DNA of 64,000 nt from Macrocystis pyrifera (lineage: Eukaryota > Sar > Phaeophyceae > Laminariales > Laminariaceae). The notes under the pieces are model-generated. The model did not search any database. It worked only from the letters and a program-made list of their open reading frames with translations, and had not been told where the DNA came from. This document shows positions 10,571-21,283 of this stretch, in pieces (the stretch's first letter is position 1; each line of letters starts with the position of its first letter). The stretch spans positions 9,918,241 through 9,982,240 of the forward strand of contig JASSKH010000027.1 in the NCBI GenBank assembly GCA_031763025.1, in the 5' to 3' direction. Both the position numbers and the translations under genes were made by a program.

Positions 10571-11946
10571 AGGGCGGGGGCCGGGGGGGGGGAGTACTCA
10601 TTTGTTGCTTGCCTCAGTCGTTTGATCATTGACCACGCATCCCTTTCGAGACGGAGCACCGTTCCTACTCCTAATAGAGACACCTCCAACAATTGGGCGC
10701 TCATTACGTTGTTTCCATATATTACATAGAAACATTTTTGCTAATCTTATTCCCTTCCTGTTTGGCCGCATGTGGCCACCATCTATCTCCTAGGATAGCG
10801 ATCGTTTTCTCGTTGCTGTCTAGTGTGTCAAACTCCTCCATGTCACATTCGTCTATTTCCCTCATCTCCTCTGCTAACACATCTCGTTCCTCCTTGTATA
10901 TTTCACATTCTCCTACTATGTGAGTTCTACTCTCTATTGCTTTGCCACACGGGCACATCTATCTGTGCATCTACTTCTTCCTCCTCCCGTCTACTGGTAT
11001 ACCTCTTTCTTTTTTCTGGCAGGTCCGGTCATCTACACGAAAGCGCAGTTTCAGTATTTTCGCGAAGTCCATTGGGCCGTGTAAATACGTTTTCATTCCT
11101 ATTCCTTCCCTCAATCCCCCGTATATCTCTAAGTGTTTTTCCGATTCCACCTTCTTAGCGCTTGCCTTTCCCTTCTTTCTATCCTTTCTTCTATTTCTTC
11201 CTTGTACCTCCCAAACTTCCCGTCGGACATCACCTCTTCTTAGCTTGCCCCTATATCCTTCCATACTTTCTCAACTACGCCATCCCACCTTATTCCAGCT
11301 CTCCCTTTTGTTACTTGCTCCCATATAGCTCTATCAACTATGGCTGGCAACCTCTTTTTTGGCATGTTCCTTACTTTATACCAGGTATTGCCATTTATTT
11401 CAACTTTCTCATGTCTCTATTTCTTTTGAGTGGGTGCATTCCCCGTTCTGCTCTTAATACTGTATTACTAGTCGTACTTGAGCATCTTAGGATTTGTTTA
11501 GCCGTCATTTGTACTGTTTCTAACTGTTTTACGAGTTTCGCGTTCCCTTCCCATAAATCTCCTGCATATTCTAGCTTTGGTACTATCACATTCATCAGGA
11601 TACATCTCTTAATCCTAGTGTCAAGGTGCGAGTCTCATCAATCTTGCGGACATGTGCCTTACCCTTTCATATACCTTTACTATATGTGCATCACAGGAGC
11701 AGTCTTTTGAGATCTCTAAGCCAAGGTAAGTATACTGGTCTACGATCGGCAATTCAACTTCTCCCCACTTCCAACTGAGATCTATCGGGTTTACCTTATC
11801 TTCGTTACAAACAACTACTGCGCATTTCCTGACGTTCGCAGTCACCCTCCATTTCCTAGTGCCTTCTCTATTTGTTTCTGCAATCCTTGTGGTGTTTCTT
11901 GATATCCTCACGAAGTCATCCGCGAACATCAATCCCGACACGTTAC
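10571..11946 (-). mobile_element. LINE family C, RT-to-3'-end segment with poly-C tail
   Basis: Non-LTR retrotransposon segment on the minus strand. Frames, in order, encode the end of a reverse transcriptase (FADD box, then 'YTYLGLEI', about 11962-11621), a linker, and a C-terminal Cys/His knuckle (CPCGKA..H..GEC) ending at a stop near 10722. Then come a ~150-bp 3' UTR and ACAAATGAGTAC followed by C (G run at about 10571-10590 on the plus strand). Several frameshifts separate the coding blocks, so it is dead. The upstream limit is the TA-MITE at 11947. Autonomous LINEs of this kind mobilise themselves and often SINEs with matching tails. Confidence 0.78.
10722..10958 (-). pseudogene. LINE-C ORF2 C-terminus (zinc-knuckle)
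   Basis: The frame encodes a C-x-C-x8-H-x4-C knuckle at its start, a Glu/Asp-rich helix and a Trp-Trp-Pro motif, then stops. This layout is typical of the extreme C-terminus of non-LTR ORF2 proteins. The matching copy at 6500-6750 shows the same protein with a stop in the knuckle. It is not intact as a gene. Confidence 0.65.
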
Positions 11947-11962
11947 TATTACGGGGGTCCAT
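11621..11962 (-). pseudogene. LINE-C reverse transcriptase fragment
   Basis: The frame contains 'LMFADDFV', the catalytic FADD box of non-LTR reverse transcriptase, and 30-70 residues later 'QYTYLGLEI', the downstream YLG motif. The upstream part is lost at the TA-MITE (11947-12054), and the frame breaks downstream toward the knuckle. The first few codons lie inside the MITE, so the true element sequence begins at about 11946. Confidence 0.7.
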
Positions 11963-12054
11963 AGTTAACAGGACCTATGATATACAAAAAACCCTATATA
12001 TTTACCTATTTCTACTAACAATATTTGGTCCTATTTACTATGGTCCCCCGTAAT
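11947..12054. mobile_element. TA-MITE copy 6
   Basis: TATTACGGGGGTCCATAGTT at the left and CTATGGTCCCCCGTAAT at the right. It abuts the LINE-C RT fragment, so it probably inserted into that LINE. Confidence 0.88.
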
Positions 12055-12239
12055 TTTAATAGAACCAAGTGGAAACAAAAAGGTTTTGTTTTTCTCTTCT
12101 TTTTTCTTGTTTCATCACGTACGGTATGTGATCACAACGGAACGGTTGCAACGGTTGCAACGTTTTTTTTTTTCTCACTCCGACCTCTGGGGGTGTGGTG
12201 TGTCGTTTTCTCTGCTTTGGAAGTGAATTTCCTCATTCA
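12055..12239. other. Unassigned
   Basis: Short stretch with poly-T patches and no recognisable element. Confidence 0.3.
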
Positions 12240-12400
12240 TGATGGACGTGAGATTCGAACTCACGACCAACGGCCCATTCCGTGTCCTGCCGATAGACAC
12301 CACTTGTTTGTTAAGGTCTTCGTCCGTGAGGCTATTGGTAAAATGTTATCCTTTTGCCTACCCAATGTAAGGCTTGTACGAACACCATGTTGACCAGTGG
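12240..12400 (-). mobile_element. tRNA-like (SINE-type) sequence
   Basis: On the minus strand it contains GTGAGTTCGAATCTCAC, a perfect T-arm with 5-bp stem and TTCGAAT loop (a B-box). About 90 nt upstream is an A-box-like TAGGCAAAAGGATAAC. A similar A-box segment lies inside the older LTR element at 15570-15610. I could not fold a complete cloverleaf with matching acceptor arms, so I call it a tRNA-derived repeat and not a tRNA gene. Confidence 0.4.
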
Positions 12401-12429
12401 GACCCGTACAATCTGCACGGCGATCTATT

Positions 12430-12560
12430 AATATAACAACAGTGCATGATTCCCGGGTTGTATCTGCCCTATAAGGCAAATCCTCTGCACAAACTCTCAC
12501 AGCGGCAGGAGGAGAGGAACTAGATCATCTATATCTATAGACAAATCAGATAGATAGATC
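12430..12560. repeat. Dispersed copy of the 54.3-kb repeat
   Basis: CCCGGGTTGTATCTGCCCTA, AAACTCTCACAGCGGCAGG and CAGATAGATAGATCATGACC occur in the same order as in the duplicated block at 54300-54490. Confidence 0.7.
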
Positions 12561-12779
12561 ATGACCTGTCCGAGGTAGGTGTGAAACATTGCCACCATCC
12601 GATTCGGCCTCAATGATGTAATCAACGCGGAGCATGGCGAGAAGTCGGCCTGGGTTTCCCTGCCGCGGTGCCTTCGCCACCTATGCATCTTCCTTGACAT
12701 TGATTGATGCACAAGCGACGGCATGGCCCTCCCCAGCTTGATTTGAGCCACGCCATGGCATTACATATGGGTTGGTTTC

Positions 12780-12935
12780 GGTTTTGGTGATGATGATGTT
12801 GGTGCTGGTGTTGGTGCTGGTGCTGGTGCTGGTTTTTCGGTGGTGGCGCTGGTGATGGTGATGATGTTGGTGGTGGTGGTTTCGGTAGTGCTCCTGATGG
12901 TGATGGTGCTGGTGGTTTTTGTTGGCGAAAGCATG
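12780..12935. repeat. GGTGCT / GGTGAT hexanucleotide repeat
   Basis: Imperfect GGTGCTGGT-type microsatellite. The polyhistidine-like ORFs over it are artefacts of the repeat. Confidence 0.75.
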
Positions 12936-13152
12936 CTATGTAGTACAACAGAGGTGCACCATTTGTTTTCTGAGGCTCCTCACTTGACCTTAAGGAGTTC
13001 CATACTTCACCCGAAAGCTGACTTCAGCAAAAATCAAATTGCCTTGCGATGAAAAGTCCCATGGCCCAAGCATACATAAAAGTAGTTTTGCGCAACAAGA
13101 CTGGCATTCCGACGATTTTGGGATAAGGAGATCCGTCGTTCAGGAAACATTT

Positions 13153-13261
13153 TATTACGGGGGGCTATAGCAAATAGGACCAACTATTCTTAGTAAAAAA
13201 AGGCACACATATAGGTTTTTGTGTGTACCGTAGGTCCTATTTACTATGCCCCCCCCGTATT
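13153..13261. mobile_element. TA-MITE copy 7
   Basis: TATTACGGGGGGCTATAG at the left and TTTACTATGCCCCCCCCGTA at the right. Flanked by TA. Confidence 0.85.
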
Positions 13262-13286
13262 AGCTGAAATTGTGCTGCCTTTATCG

Positions 13287-13395
13287 TATTACGGGGGTCC
13301 ACAGTTGATAGGACCTATGGTATACATAAAAAACTATATATTTACGTATCTTTACTAACAAAATTTGGTCCCGTTAACTATGGACCCCCGTAATA
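13287..13395. mobile_element. TA-MITE copy 8
   Basis: TATTACGGGGGTCCACAG to AACTATGGACCCCCGTAATA. It sits only 25 bp after copy 7, in the opposite internal orientation, and is cleanly flanked by TA. Confidence 0.88.
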
Positions 13396-13404
13396 GAACA
13401 TGTC

Positions 13405-13612
13405 CGCGTTTTCGTTGATGTTGGTGTTGGTGATGTCAGTGTTGGTGTCAGTGTTGGTGTTGTTGTTGGTTTTGGTGGTGGTTTTGGTGATGATTTTGAC
13501 GTTGGTTGGTGTTGGTGTTGGTGTTGGTGTTGGTGGTGGTTTTGGTGATGATTTTGACGTTGGTTGGTGTTGGTGTTGGTGTTGGTGTTAGTGTTTGCGT
13601 TGGTGGTGTTGA
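13405..13612. repeat. TTGGTG repeat with an embedded 58-bp duplication
   Basis: Imperfect TTGGTG array. GGTTTTGGTGATGATTTTGA followed by CGTTGG occurs twice (about 13480 and 13535), a tandem duplication inside the microsatellite. Confidence 0.8.
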
Positions 13613-13754
13613 CTGGTTCGGGTGGCCCCTGGGGTGTCAAGGTAGGCTACCAAACATGCCCATCATGTCTGCGGCGACTTCCCCCCCCCCCCCTCCGTTG
13701 TATGATTGTTGTATGCGCGCCAACGAAAAGCTATGAGGCTTTCCAGCGGGCGTG

Positions 13755-13786
<32 letters not shown>

Positions 13787-14674
13787 GTATGCAGGTCTCT
13801 CCCATACCTGAACACCGTTATGCCCCCCCCCCCTCCCCCCAATATTTTTTCCCTGCATGCGCGCCCGAGACAAGCAAGGCTTCTGACCGCCGCCGACGGG
13901 GGTGGTGGTGTCATGGGTACCCAACATCTCAGCCGTGTCCGTGCGGATCCCTGCCGTCCACTTCTGGACAGCGATATGGCCCATCGATATGGGACCGAGT
14001 TTTTGCACAGGCTGTGGTGCTGAGTTACGGCCGTACTGACTCCGTTGCGCGAGCCATGGATTATAGATAGCTGTAGCTGTAGTCTGAAGCTCGGCAGTTA
14101 GACCGGTTTGCGCGCGCTGCTTTTGTTTGTGTGGTACACTACACCAGGCATGCGTTAGTTCGTAATTATTTCCGTGAGCGATCGCGGTGGTAGCCGTACT
14201 GGCAGCACGATAGCACGGAAGCACGGTAGTAATATATACATATATATATTGATAGGAAGCCCTTGCGCGCGCTTAAAATGACTTCCCGTCCCTGCACGAA
14301 AACGATGAGGCGAGCCGTGGTTTCGCACGAGCCACACAGACGAAATTTTTCAATGCGGAAGGCGAAGGGCGGCGGCGGAGGGAGACAGACGAAACAAATC
14401 CACGGCAGGCAGGTTTGGGCCAACGCATCCATCCGAAGACCAGACCGGATTTTGTTTTGTTTTTTGGTTCAGAGGATTCGCGATTTTGGGCTCGGTCATC
14501 TGACATCATGTGTCATGAAAGATGACGGAGAAATGAGGATTTGTTTTTATTTGCAGTCACATACTGCTGGACGTTTCGCAGACAGACATGCATATAATTT
14601 TTTTCTCTGATTCTGCTCTCTAATCTCAGGGCTGGGCACTGACTCAGTACGTATACGTACTGGCTGTAGTATAT
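13613..14674. other. Unassigned stretch
   Basis: No supported gene. It contains C runs at 13681-13693 and 13824-13832, a TA microsatellite at 13757-13786, and a shorter ATAT tract at 14232-14248. Overlapping ORFs on both strands look like chance. Confidence 0.35.
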
Positions 14675-14945
14675 TGCTAAGTGTAAGGCAGTATGGACCT
14701 AGGGACCGACTACTGCTAGCAGGTTGATTCCTTTGGCTCTGTTCTGGTCACTCACACGAGGTGCTTGACGATATTACAAGCTCTTGTATTAGTAGTCGCT
14801 GTTTGCCTCGCCAGATGTCTTCTGAACGAAGGGGCGAGGCGCTCATCAGAAAAGCAGGCAACAACGCCTGCCAGGTATGATGAGAGGACGATTGCAATAA
14901 ACCATAACACCGCAACAGGGGAGGAGAGGGGATACCATAACACTA
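14675..14945. repeat. Left LTR of an older, short LTR element
   Basis: Starts TGCTAAGTGTAAGGCAGTAT and matches 21547-21811 end to end, roughly 90% by eye with small indels. The best-conserved part is the TTGGCTCTGTTCTGGTCACT and GAAGGGGCGAGGCGCTCATC region. The pair brackets the whole 15-21.5 kb insertion. Confidence 0.75.
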
Positions 14946-15756
14946 ACCCACCTTGAAGGGCCGTACATGCAGATTCATAGAAAACTCAGGTAAGAACAAA
15001 AACAATCCGGAGAATTCGGAGAATAGATCGAAGATGCGGCACTTCACAACCCACTCCCGCACCTCGAACTTGCAAGGCGGTAGCCGACTACACGTGGACA
15101 TTGCGAAACAGACAACAACAAGTCCGAAAGTACGGATACGCGGAAGCAGGCAAAACAAGCTTGAACTACCCGGAAACTAAATCGAGGACTTAAACTCGAA
15201 GAGGCGGTGTGGCTCGCGTAGCCAGAAGCGGCACAAGCTAACCTGAGAGCGAGACACAAACACAAAGAACAAAAAATTAGCCGCTACACTACCCACTGCG
15301 ACGACACGGGGTGCTTCGAGAATTAAAACGAACGGGGGTGGTAAAACGCAACAGAAACAAGTGCTGGCGCGAAGGGGCTCACTCGAATAGTGAGAACAGT
15401 TTCGGAAAACAGGAAATCACGCAATGGAAGAACCCAAGACAGTCAAGACCCGATCCCATAAAAGATGGAAGAAAGGACGCGTGCGAGATTTCGCCGACAC
15501 TGAGCGCGCTAGAAAACAAAACATACAATGAGCAGACATCGTTACGGCCTGTTGTTAAGTTCTGAGTCCCGTTGGGTTATCGGTAAAAGGTTAACCACTC
15601 GCCTACTACCCAATCTGAACCTGACAACACTCTGCAATATCGCGCGGCATTAGGCGGAATGCAAACGGTCGCGAACGCACGAAATCTATCACCTCGGCCT
15701 GCTTGGGGATATTAAGAAGGCAGAGGGGGAGCGCATGAACGGCAAATAATGGGGTC
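14946..15756. mobile_element. Interior of the older short LTR element (TRIM-like), left part
   Basis: Between the two diverged LTRs, after removing the nested Ty3 element, only about 840 bp of interior remains (here plus 21516-21546). No gag or pol domain is present. That size and lack of coding fit a TRIM-like non-autonomous LTR element. An A-box-like stretch lies at about 15570-15610 (minus strand). Confidence 0.55.
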
Positions 15757-15988
15757 TATGGCCTCTGCCAGATGATATCAGCAAGAGGGCTTCCAGCGAG
15801 GGACTCCACCAGTCTCGCTGGCCTCGCACTCAGTAAGTCTTGTTCTTAGAGCTTGTATTATCACGGAGTGATCCTCATCGGACCACGAGCCAGGTGGCTA
15901 GGGGACATCACACAGGATCCCCGGCCACTGCTCCACTCACACATGCGATTACACTGAAACCTCCACGGCTTGGTATCTTTTGGCTACA
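15757..15988 (-). repeat. 3' LTR of young Ty3/gypsy element
   Basis: 232 bp, identical by eye to 21284-21515. With these limits the element is flanked by the 4-bp direct repeat GGTC (15753-15756 and 21516-21519). In element orientation the LTR begins TGTAGCC. A G-rich stretch just upstream in element sense (complement of 15989-16003, CTTTGGGGGTGC) is the likely polypurine tract. Confidence 0.9.
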
Positions 15989-16066
15989 GCACCCCCAAAG
16001 CGAGTTCACTCGACACGAACGAGCTTGACAAAACCAAAAAACCAAGACGAAATCGCATGCGGCAAA

Positions 16067-19000
16067 TCACAAATCAATGCTGAACTCTGAAGCAATTTTA
16101 ATCTTGAGCGCACGGGTCATCCGTAATTTGCGCAATTCCTTCACGACGAATTCAGGCGCAGCAGAATAAATCGACCGCAAAGACTCCCACGTGCGCTCCT
16201 CTGCTTCGAAACCATCCCAATCGACCAAGACAATCACCTCGTTGGCATCATCTTCGGCCACATGCACCAAAGCATTCATGCGGCATTCACCCTGCGCAAA
16301 GGAATGTTGGAAAACATCCTTCAGATCAGCGGTGACGTTCAACGTCGCATCCGCATAAAATCGTAAACGAGCCACGTGAGCTTGATGCACCTTCCCAGAA
16401 ACGATGTTCTGAACTGAGTACACATGATCATGATCAGCTGCTACCACACGCCACGGACCAGTCCATGTGGACAACAATTTCGGTGTGACACCCTGCCGAC
16501 GAACACGAGCATACAACACGAAATCACCAACCGCAAATTTTGGCAACACCACCTGGCCCTGAGCCTGTTTACGTTTGTTGTCGCGAGACACGGCAACAGC
16601 TGCGCGAATATCGGCGCAAAATCTCTCCTGCTCTGCAACGACTTCACGGACGTTCGCACGCAACAAGTCAGCATTCATCACGTCAACATTCCACCTGCCA
16701 TCAGACTCAGAAACGAGCGCCGAGAAATCGGTACGCGGAGCACGCCCAAACATCACGCTGTACGGAGTGCTTCGGTAACGTTCACGAAACGAAGTGTTCA
16801 AGGCCCACTGAGCGGCCGGCAAAACATCAACCCACTCCGAAACCTGACGACGCTGTTCTGACAGAATGGAACGCAGAGCACGTACCACCTCTTTTACCAT
16901 GCGTTCACACGTACCGTTCGACCACGGCGTGTAAGCGACAGCAAAACGATGTTCGATGTGCAACGCGTCGCTCAACAAAGCAAGCACCCTGTTCTTGAAA
17001 TGCGTGGCGGTATCACTCACCCACACACGCGGCACCCCCAAAGTCTTACACCAGGCTAGCAAATGCTTCGCTGTGACCTCGGCTGTACAAGCCTCGGCCG
17101 GTTCCAACGCCACGTAGTTGGACAAATCATCCATGATGACCAAAACATATCGGAAACCATCCTCATCAGGCAGGCCATCGCTACCTTCGGGCCCGCTGTG
17201 GCCAGCATACAAAAAATCAAAGTGCACCACTTCTCCCGGAGCGGTACCATGCACCGTGTCTCCGTAGGGACGAGGAATGAGTGCACCTGCACGCGTGTCT
17301 ACACAGTGCAAACACTGGCGAACGAATTCGCGAACCTGAGAATCCATGTGAGGCCAAACACAATATTCCTTCAGGCGAAACAAAGTCGGCGCCACACCAC
17401 GGTGACCAGCCGAGCGCATGTGCGCGCACACCATCAAACGAGTTTGAAGAGCAAGATCATCCGGCGGAATCCACAAGACGTCACGCACCCCAACACGCAC
17501 ACGAAACAAACCATCATCGGCCAAGGTAGCTTGACCGAAGGTTGTCGAAAATTCATGAACACCAACGCCGATACGAGCGACAGACCTTTGTTGCGAGGCA
17601 CGAATCACATCCAATGCGGGAAGCGAATCGTCAGCATTACATGGGCTGTGCACGGCAACCGAACGAACAGGCACCGTAGGAACTTTGACCCAACGAGACA
17701 ACAGATCCCCCCAACAGTTTCGATCGCCAGGGATGTGTTCGATTGCATAGCGGTATTGTCCTAAAACACCCTTCCAATTCTCTAGGCGTTGTGCCATGGT
17801 CTTTGTGACCGTCGTGACACACTTCTCCGGATTGAAAATGTACTGCAAGTTTCGATGATCAGTAAAGATATGAACACCACCCCAAAGCAGGTATTCGAGC
17901 CTCCGGAACGTATTAACGATCGCAAAACCTTCTTTGTCGACAGTCGCCCAGCGCAACTGCGAACCTGTGAACGAACCACTCAGAAATCCGAGAGGCTCGT
18001 GAGACATGCTTTCCAACGCCAATCCACTGCGAAATTCGTGTTCAGGCACTTGGGTGAGAAAACTACCCCAATGGAAATCAGAAGCGTCAGGAAACATCAA
18101 AACAACGCACCCGGGACGAGGATGATGAAGCGGCACTGCTTGCGCCACCAAACCCCGTGCGGCATTCCACGCCCGCACCCGATCCTCCGTCCACGCGGTA
18201 TCCTTGATGACACGATTGCGCGCCACTCGCTTAGTCCGACGTGTAGCCCCAACAAGGAGCTCCTCCAAAAAATCACGTAACGGTGCTACCGTTTCCGCTA
18301 AACGTGGTAACGATGTACGCAACCAGTTGACAGCCTGCAAGAATTGCATTAGTTCTCCAGCGTTTTCGGGACGACGCATTTCACTTAAACCTTGCACTCG
18401 AGCGGGGTCATGGGACACGACACCATTGGAATACACCTTACCACACCAGACCAGTTCACGAGAGAAGAAGGTACACTTGTGGGCGGCGACAAACAGTCCA
18501 ACATTCTCCAGGCGTTCAAGAATGTCATCAAGCAGCTGCAGAAGAGCTTCTTCGGTGTCTGCGAAAAAGAAAACGTCATCGACCCAAACTTTGCAATCCA
18601 AACCACGCAACACTTCAGTCATGACACCTTGGAAATAAGAAGTCGCATTCAAAACACCTTGGGGAACACGGGTAGGCGTGAACAAACCGTCGCTTGTCGC
18701 CATGGTGAAGACGTCTTGCGCCTCCGGAGCCAAAGGCATCTGCCAGTACCCTTGAAGTAGGTCCAGCTTGCCGAAGAAACGCGCCCCCAGCAGATCTCCC
18801 ATGTCTTCATGGTTGGGCATGACGCCCGGGGACTTCTCCACCTGTGCGTTCACCGCCGAGTAGTCGCTCACCAAACGGAAAGAGTCCTTCTTGGGCACCG
18901 CCATCGCCGGACTCGCCCACACCGCCTGGATGTTGTGGTAGACAAAGCCAAAAAACACCAAAGCAGCAATGCACTTCGAGAGCCAGTCCCTTTTTGTCGG

Positions 19001-21076
19001 TTCGTACCGACGTGGCGTTGCCTTGACAGGCTTCGCCTGTTGCTTCAGCTGCACTCGCATCGGCTCCACTTGCGCTGGCGGATCACCACACAGCGCACGG
19101 CGAAAAGCACCCACGCGACGAGCCAAAATTTCGCGCAAACGGGTTGCTCCGCCGACGCTTAATCCACTCTGCTCTGCCTGCTGCACGCTGTCCTCCAACG
19201 CCCGTTCTCGGGCCGTCCGCTCCGCCTCCGGATCCATGAACATGTCTGGCCCCCGGTCGACCAAATGTTCCACCGCCTTGTCCTCCGGAGCATCCACCGT
19301 AGCCTCGGTCTGAAAAGCACGCACGGAAACCGTCACTCTGCGCGCCGCAAGGTAACTCGGAGTCTCCACACCGGTCGATACCGGCACTGCGCGAGGGCGA
19401 AGCTTCTCCAGAGCTTCACGGTAGACGTCGATGCCAAGAGCTTTCATGGTAGCCATGCCAAACAGAACTACGTTATCTGTACCAGGCATGACCGCGAAAG
19501 TGATGGGCTCCAATTTCACCGCTCCCCACGGCGTCCGTACACTCACGGCAATCGGCACCGTTTTGTGCGTGACCATCACTGAAACACCCGTAGCGGTTTT
19601 CGCCTGCTGCGGGCCATTTTCGAACGGAATTTGCAGATCGGCGCCGCCGAAATGCGAAGACAGCTGCTGAAGTAAGCCGACACCGATGGACGTGAGCGCC
19701 GACCCCGAATCAAGGATCACACGCGCCATCAGCGAACCAACCGACCCTGGCAAAGAGAGATCAGCGCGTAAACACTCAGCGCTGCGATCGACAGGCACTT
19801 CACCTGCCGTTGAACTCTGGTCGGTACCAAGAGTCACCTGACGCCATGGCTGCCCTCCTACAGCCGGCGCCGAAGAAATAGAATCGGCGGTCCACCCCGA
19901 CCAAGACGTCGAATATACAGACGGTTCCGGCGCTACCGCCCCTGCAGCAGCACCAGACACTGACTCCGCCCGCTCGGTGGATGGCGAAGTTCTCGCTCCA
20001 GCAGCACCCACCGATGTTCCAGCTCCTCCAACGTATACAGCTCGGCCGGCAACAGACGAACCAGATCCCGACCCAGCGGCTCCTGCCGCTGGCGCACCAG
20101 AAGTTGAAGAAGCAACAGCAGAAGTTCCACCGCCCGCTGTCAATTGATTGCCACCACGGCCACCGCGCCCGCGTCCATGGTTGAATCTGCCCCGGCCGCC
20201 ATTGCGGCCCCCGCGATACCCTGACGACCCGCGCCCACCACTGCTGGGAGCTGTGCCGCCACCGCGAGCTTTTGGGCAATCAGAAACATAATGGTTGGGA
20301 TCACCACACTCGAAACAGACGCGAACAAACGACTTTTTCGCGGACTGCTGCTGTTTCGGTTTCTGCTGCTGTTGGCGTCGCGGTTCAGCTGCCCCTGCAG
20401 CATCTTTCCGACCATACGCCTCGATGAATTTCCACTGTTCTGCAGCAGAAAAAATTTGGTCCATGACCAATGCCGGGTCCTTCTTCCACCCTGCAGCGTA
20501 CGTTAGCTGACCTTTTACGTACTTTTTGAACTCGGACGGCCATAAGCCATCCACCAACGCCATGCTCACAAATTCCGCCGGTCCGGGCAACCACGAACGG
20601 TCCTGCGCGCGGTACATGGCATGCACCGCGTGATTCTCCGCAAAATACTTTTCCATAGCGGAGTTTACCATCATCGCGCGGTCTTTGACGGATGTTTCAC
20701 CGCCCTGCTTTTCATCGCGCCTCATTGAGAGAACGCGACGCAAGTCCGCTGCCGCCCGCGAGGTGTCAAATCTGTTGCTGGTGGTTGTGTAACCAGCGTG
20801 CTGCCTAACAGCGTCCAACAACTCCGAGGCGGTCATCGTAGTCTGATGCTTGTAAAATCCCTCAAAACACCGATGAATGTAATTGGGGATAAGCTGGCCC
20901 ATGCTCACTTTGGAGTGCTGAACCACCCCCTGAGCGTTGGCGAGCTGCAGCCGTTCCTCATAATCGAGGTACGCTGCGTAAAAAACACGAGAGGCCTGCT
21001 CGGTCCACACCTCTCCGTATTTCGGTGGAGTCAGAGACTCCCCTACCACCAGCGGCGTGCTTGCCGTGTGCGCCAT
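16067..21076 (-). CDS. Gag-Pol polyprotein of Ty3/gypsy retrotransposon (chromovirus)
   Basis: Single 1669-residue ORF in pol order protease, reverse transcriptase, RNase H, integrase. Gag occupies the first ~250 residues, with a CCHC nucleocapsid knuckle at 254-267 (C-x2-C-x4-H-x4-C) followed by a Gly/Arg-rich linker. The aspartic protease site is DSGS at ~456. In RT, 'RVPQG' lies at ~803 and the catalytic box is WVDD (831-834), with Trp where many relatives have Tyr. RNase H begins near the Asp of 'FPDAS' (~997). Integrase has an HHCC zinc finger (1219-1258) and the D-D-35-E triad at D1287, D1355 and E1391. The last ~60 residues contain 'VDWDGFEAEERTWESL', a chromodomain-like module that in chromoviruses steers integration to heterochromatin. 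No frameshift separates gag from pol. The ATG at 21076 is the first long-frame start after the leader. Confidence 0.95.
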   Translation of the reverse strand: MAHTASTPLVVGESLTPPKYGEVWTEQASRVFYAAYLDYEERLQLANAQGVVQHSKVSMGQLIPNYIHRCFEGFYKHQTTMTASELLDAVRQHAGYTTTSNRFDTSRAAADLRRVLSMRRDEKQGGETSVKDRAMMVNSAMEKYFAENHAVHAMYRAQDRSWLPGPAEFVSMALVDGLWPSEFKKYVKGQLTYAAGWKKDPALVMDQIFSAAEQWKFIEAYGRKDAAGAAEPRRQQQQKPKQQQSAKKSFVRVCFECGDPNHYVSDCPKARGGGTAPSSGGRGSSGYRGGRNGGRGRFNHGRGRGGRGGNQLTAGGGTSAVASSTSGAPAAGAAGSGSGSSVAGRAVYVGGAGTSVGAAGARTSPSTERAESVSGAAAGAVAPEPSVYSTSWSGWTADSISSAPAVGGQPWRQVTLGTDQSSTAGEVPVDRSAECLRADLSLPGSVGSLMARVILDSGSALTSIGVGLLQQLSSHFGGADLQIPFENGPQQAKTATGVSVMVTHKTVPIAVSVRTPWGAVKLEPITFAVMPGTDNVVLFGMATMKALGIDVYREALEKLRPRAVPVSTGVETPSYLAARRVTVSVRAFQTEATVDAPEDKAVEHLVDRGPDMFMDPEAERTARERALEDSVQQAEQSGLSVGGATRLREILARRVGAFRRALCGDPPAQVEPMRVQLKQQAKPVKATPRRYEPTKRDWLSKCIAALVFFGFVYHNIQAVWASPAMAVPKKDSFRLVSDYSAVNAQVEKSPGVMPNHEDMGDLLGARFFGKLDLLQGYWQMPLAPEAQDVFTMATSDGLFTPTRVPQGVLNATSYFQGVMTEVLRGLDCKVWVDDVFFFADTEEALLQLLDDILERLENVGLFVAAHKCTFFSRELVWCGKVYSNGVVSHDPARVQGLSEMRRPENAGELMQFLQAVNWLRTSLPRLAETVAPLRDFLEELLVGATRRTKRVARNRVIKDTAWTEDRVRAWNAARGLVAQAVPLHHPRPGCVVLMFPDASDFHWGSFLTQVPEHEFRSGLALESMSHEPLGFLSGSFTGSQLRWATVDKEGFAIVNTFRRLEYLLWGGVHIFTDHRNLQYIFNPEKCVTTVTKTMAQRLENWKGVLGQYRYAIEHIPGDRNCWGDLLSRWVKVPTVPVRSVAVHSPCNADDSLPALDVIRASQQRSVARIGVGVHEFSTTFGQATLADDGLFRVRVGVRDVLWIPPDDLALQTRLMVCAHMRSAGHRGVAPTLFRLKEYCVWPHMDSQVREFVRQCLHCVDTRAGALIPRPYGDTVHGTAPGEVVHFDFLYAGHSGPEGSDGLPDEDGFRYVLVIMDDLSNYVALEPAEACTAEVTAKHLLAWCKTLGVPRVWVSDTATHFKNRVLALLSDALHIEHRFAVAYTPWSNGTCERMVKEVVRALRSILSEQRRQVSEWVDVLPAAQWALNTSFRERYRSTPYSVMFGRAPRTDFSALVSESDGRWNVDVMNADLLRANVREVVAEQERFCADIRAAVAVSRDNKRKQAQGQVVLPKFAVGDFVLYARVRRQGVTPKLLSTWTGPWRVVAADHDHVYSVQNIVSGKVHQAHVARLRFYADATLNVTADLKDVFQHSFAQGECRMNALVHVAEDDANEVIVLVDWDGFEAEERTWESLRSIYSAAPEFVVKELRKLRMTRALKIKIASEFSIDL

Positions 21077-21283
21077 AATCCACAGCAGTCCACCTGGACT
21101 CTACTGTAATAACGGAGAAACTGCCGCCTGACCTGTGCGTCCTCCAGCTCCCGGAGCGTCCTCCCCTGCTGTGCGCTTCAAGCCGTTTCGATCCGTCCAA
21201 CGGGCCAACTGCCTTCCCAGCTGTGACCCAATACTCCGCAGCCGAAAACTCCTCCAACAGAAGTTCCGCGAATATCTAGATAT

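Noticed and set aside
12240-12310. Possible tRNA gene (perfect T-arm)
   Set aside because: No matching acceptor or D-arm at tRNA spacing; kept only as a tRNA-like repeat.
16424-20510. Many 60-230-codon ORFs on the plus strand across the Ty3 element
   Set aside because: They are antisense or out of frame to the gag-pol ORF, and none resembles a known retroelement accessory protein.
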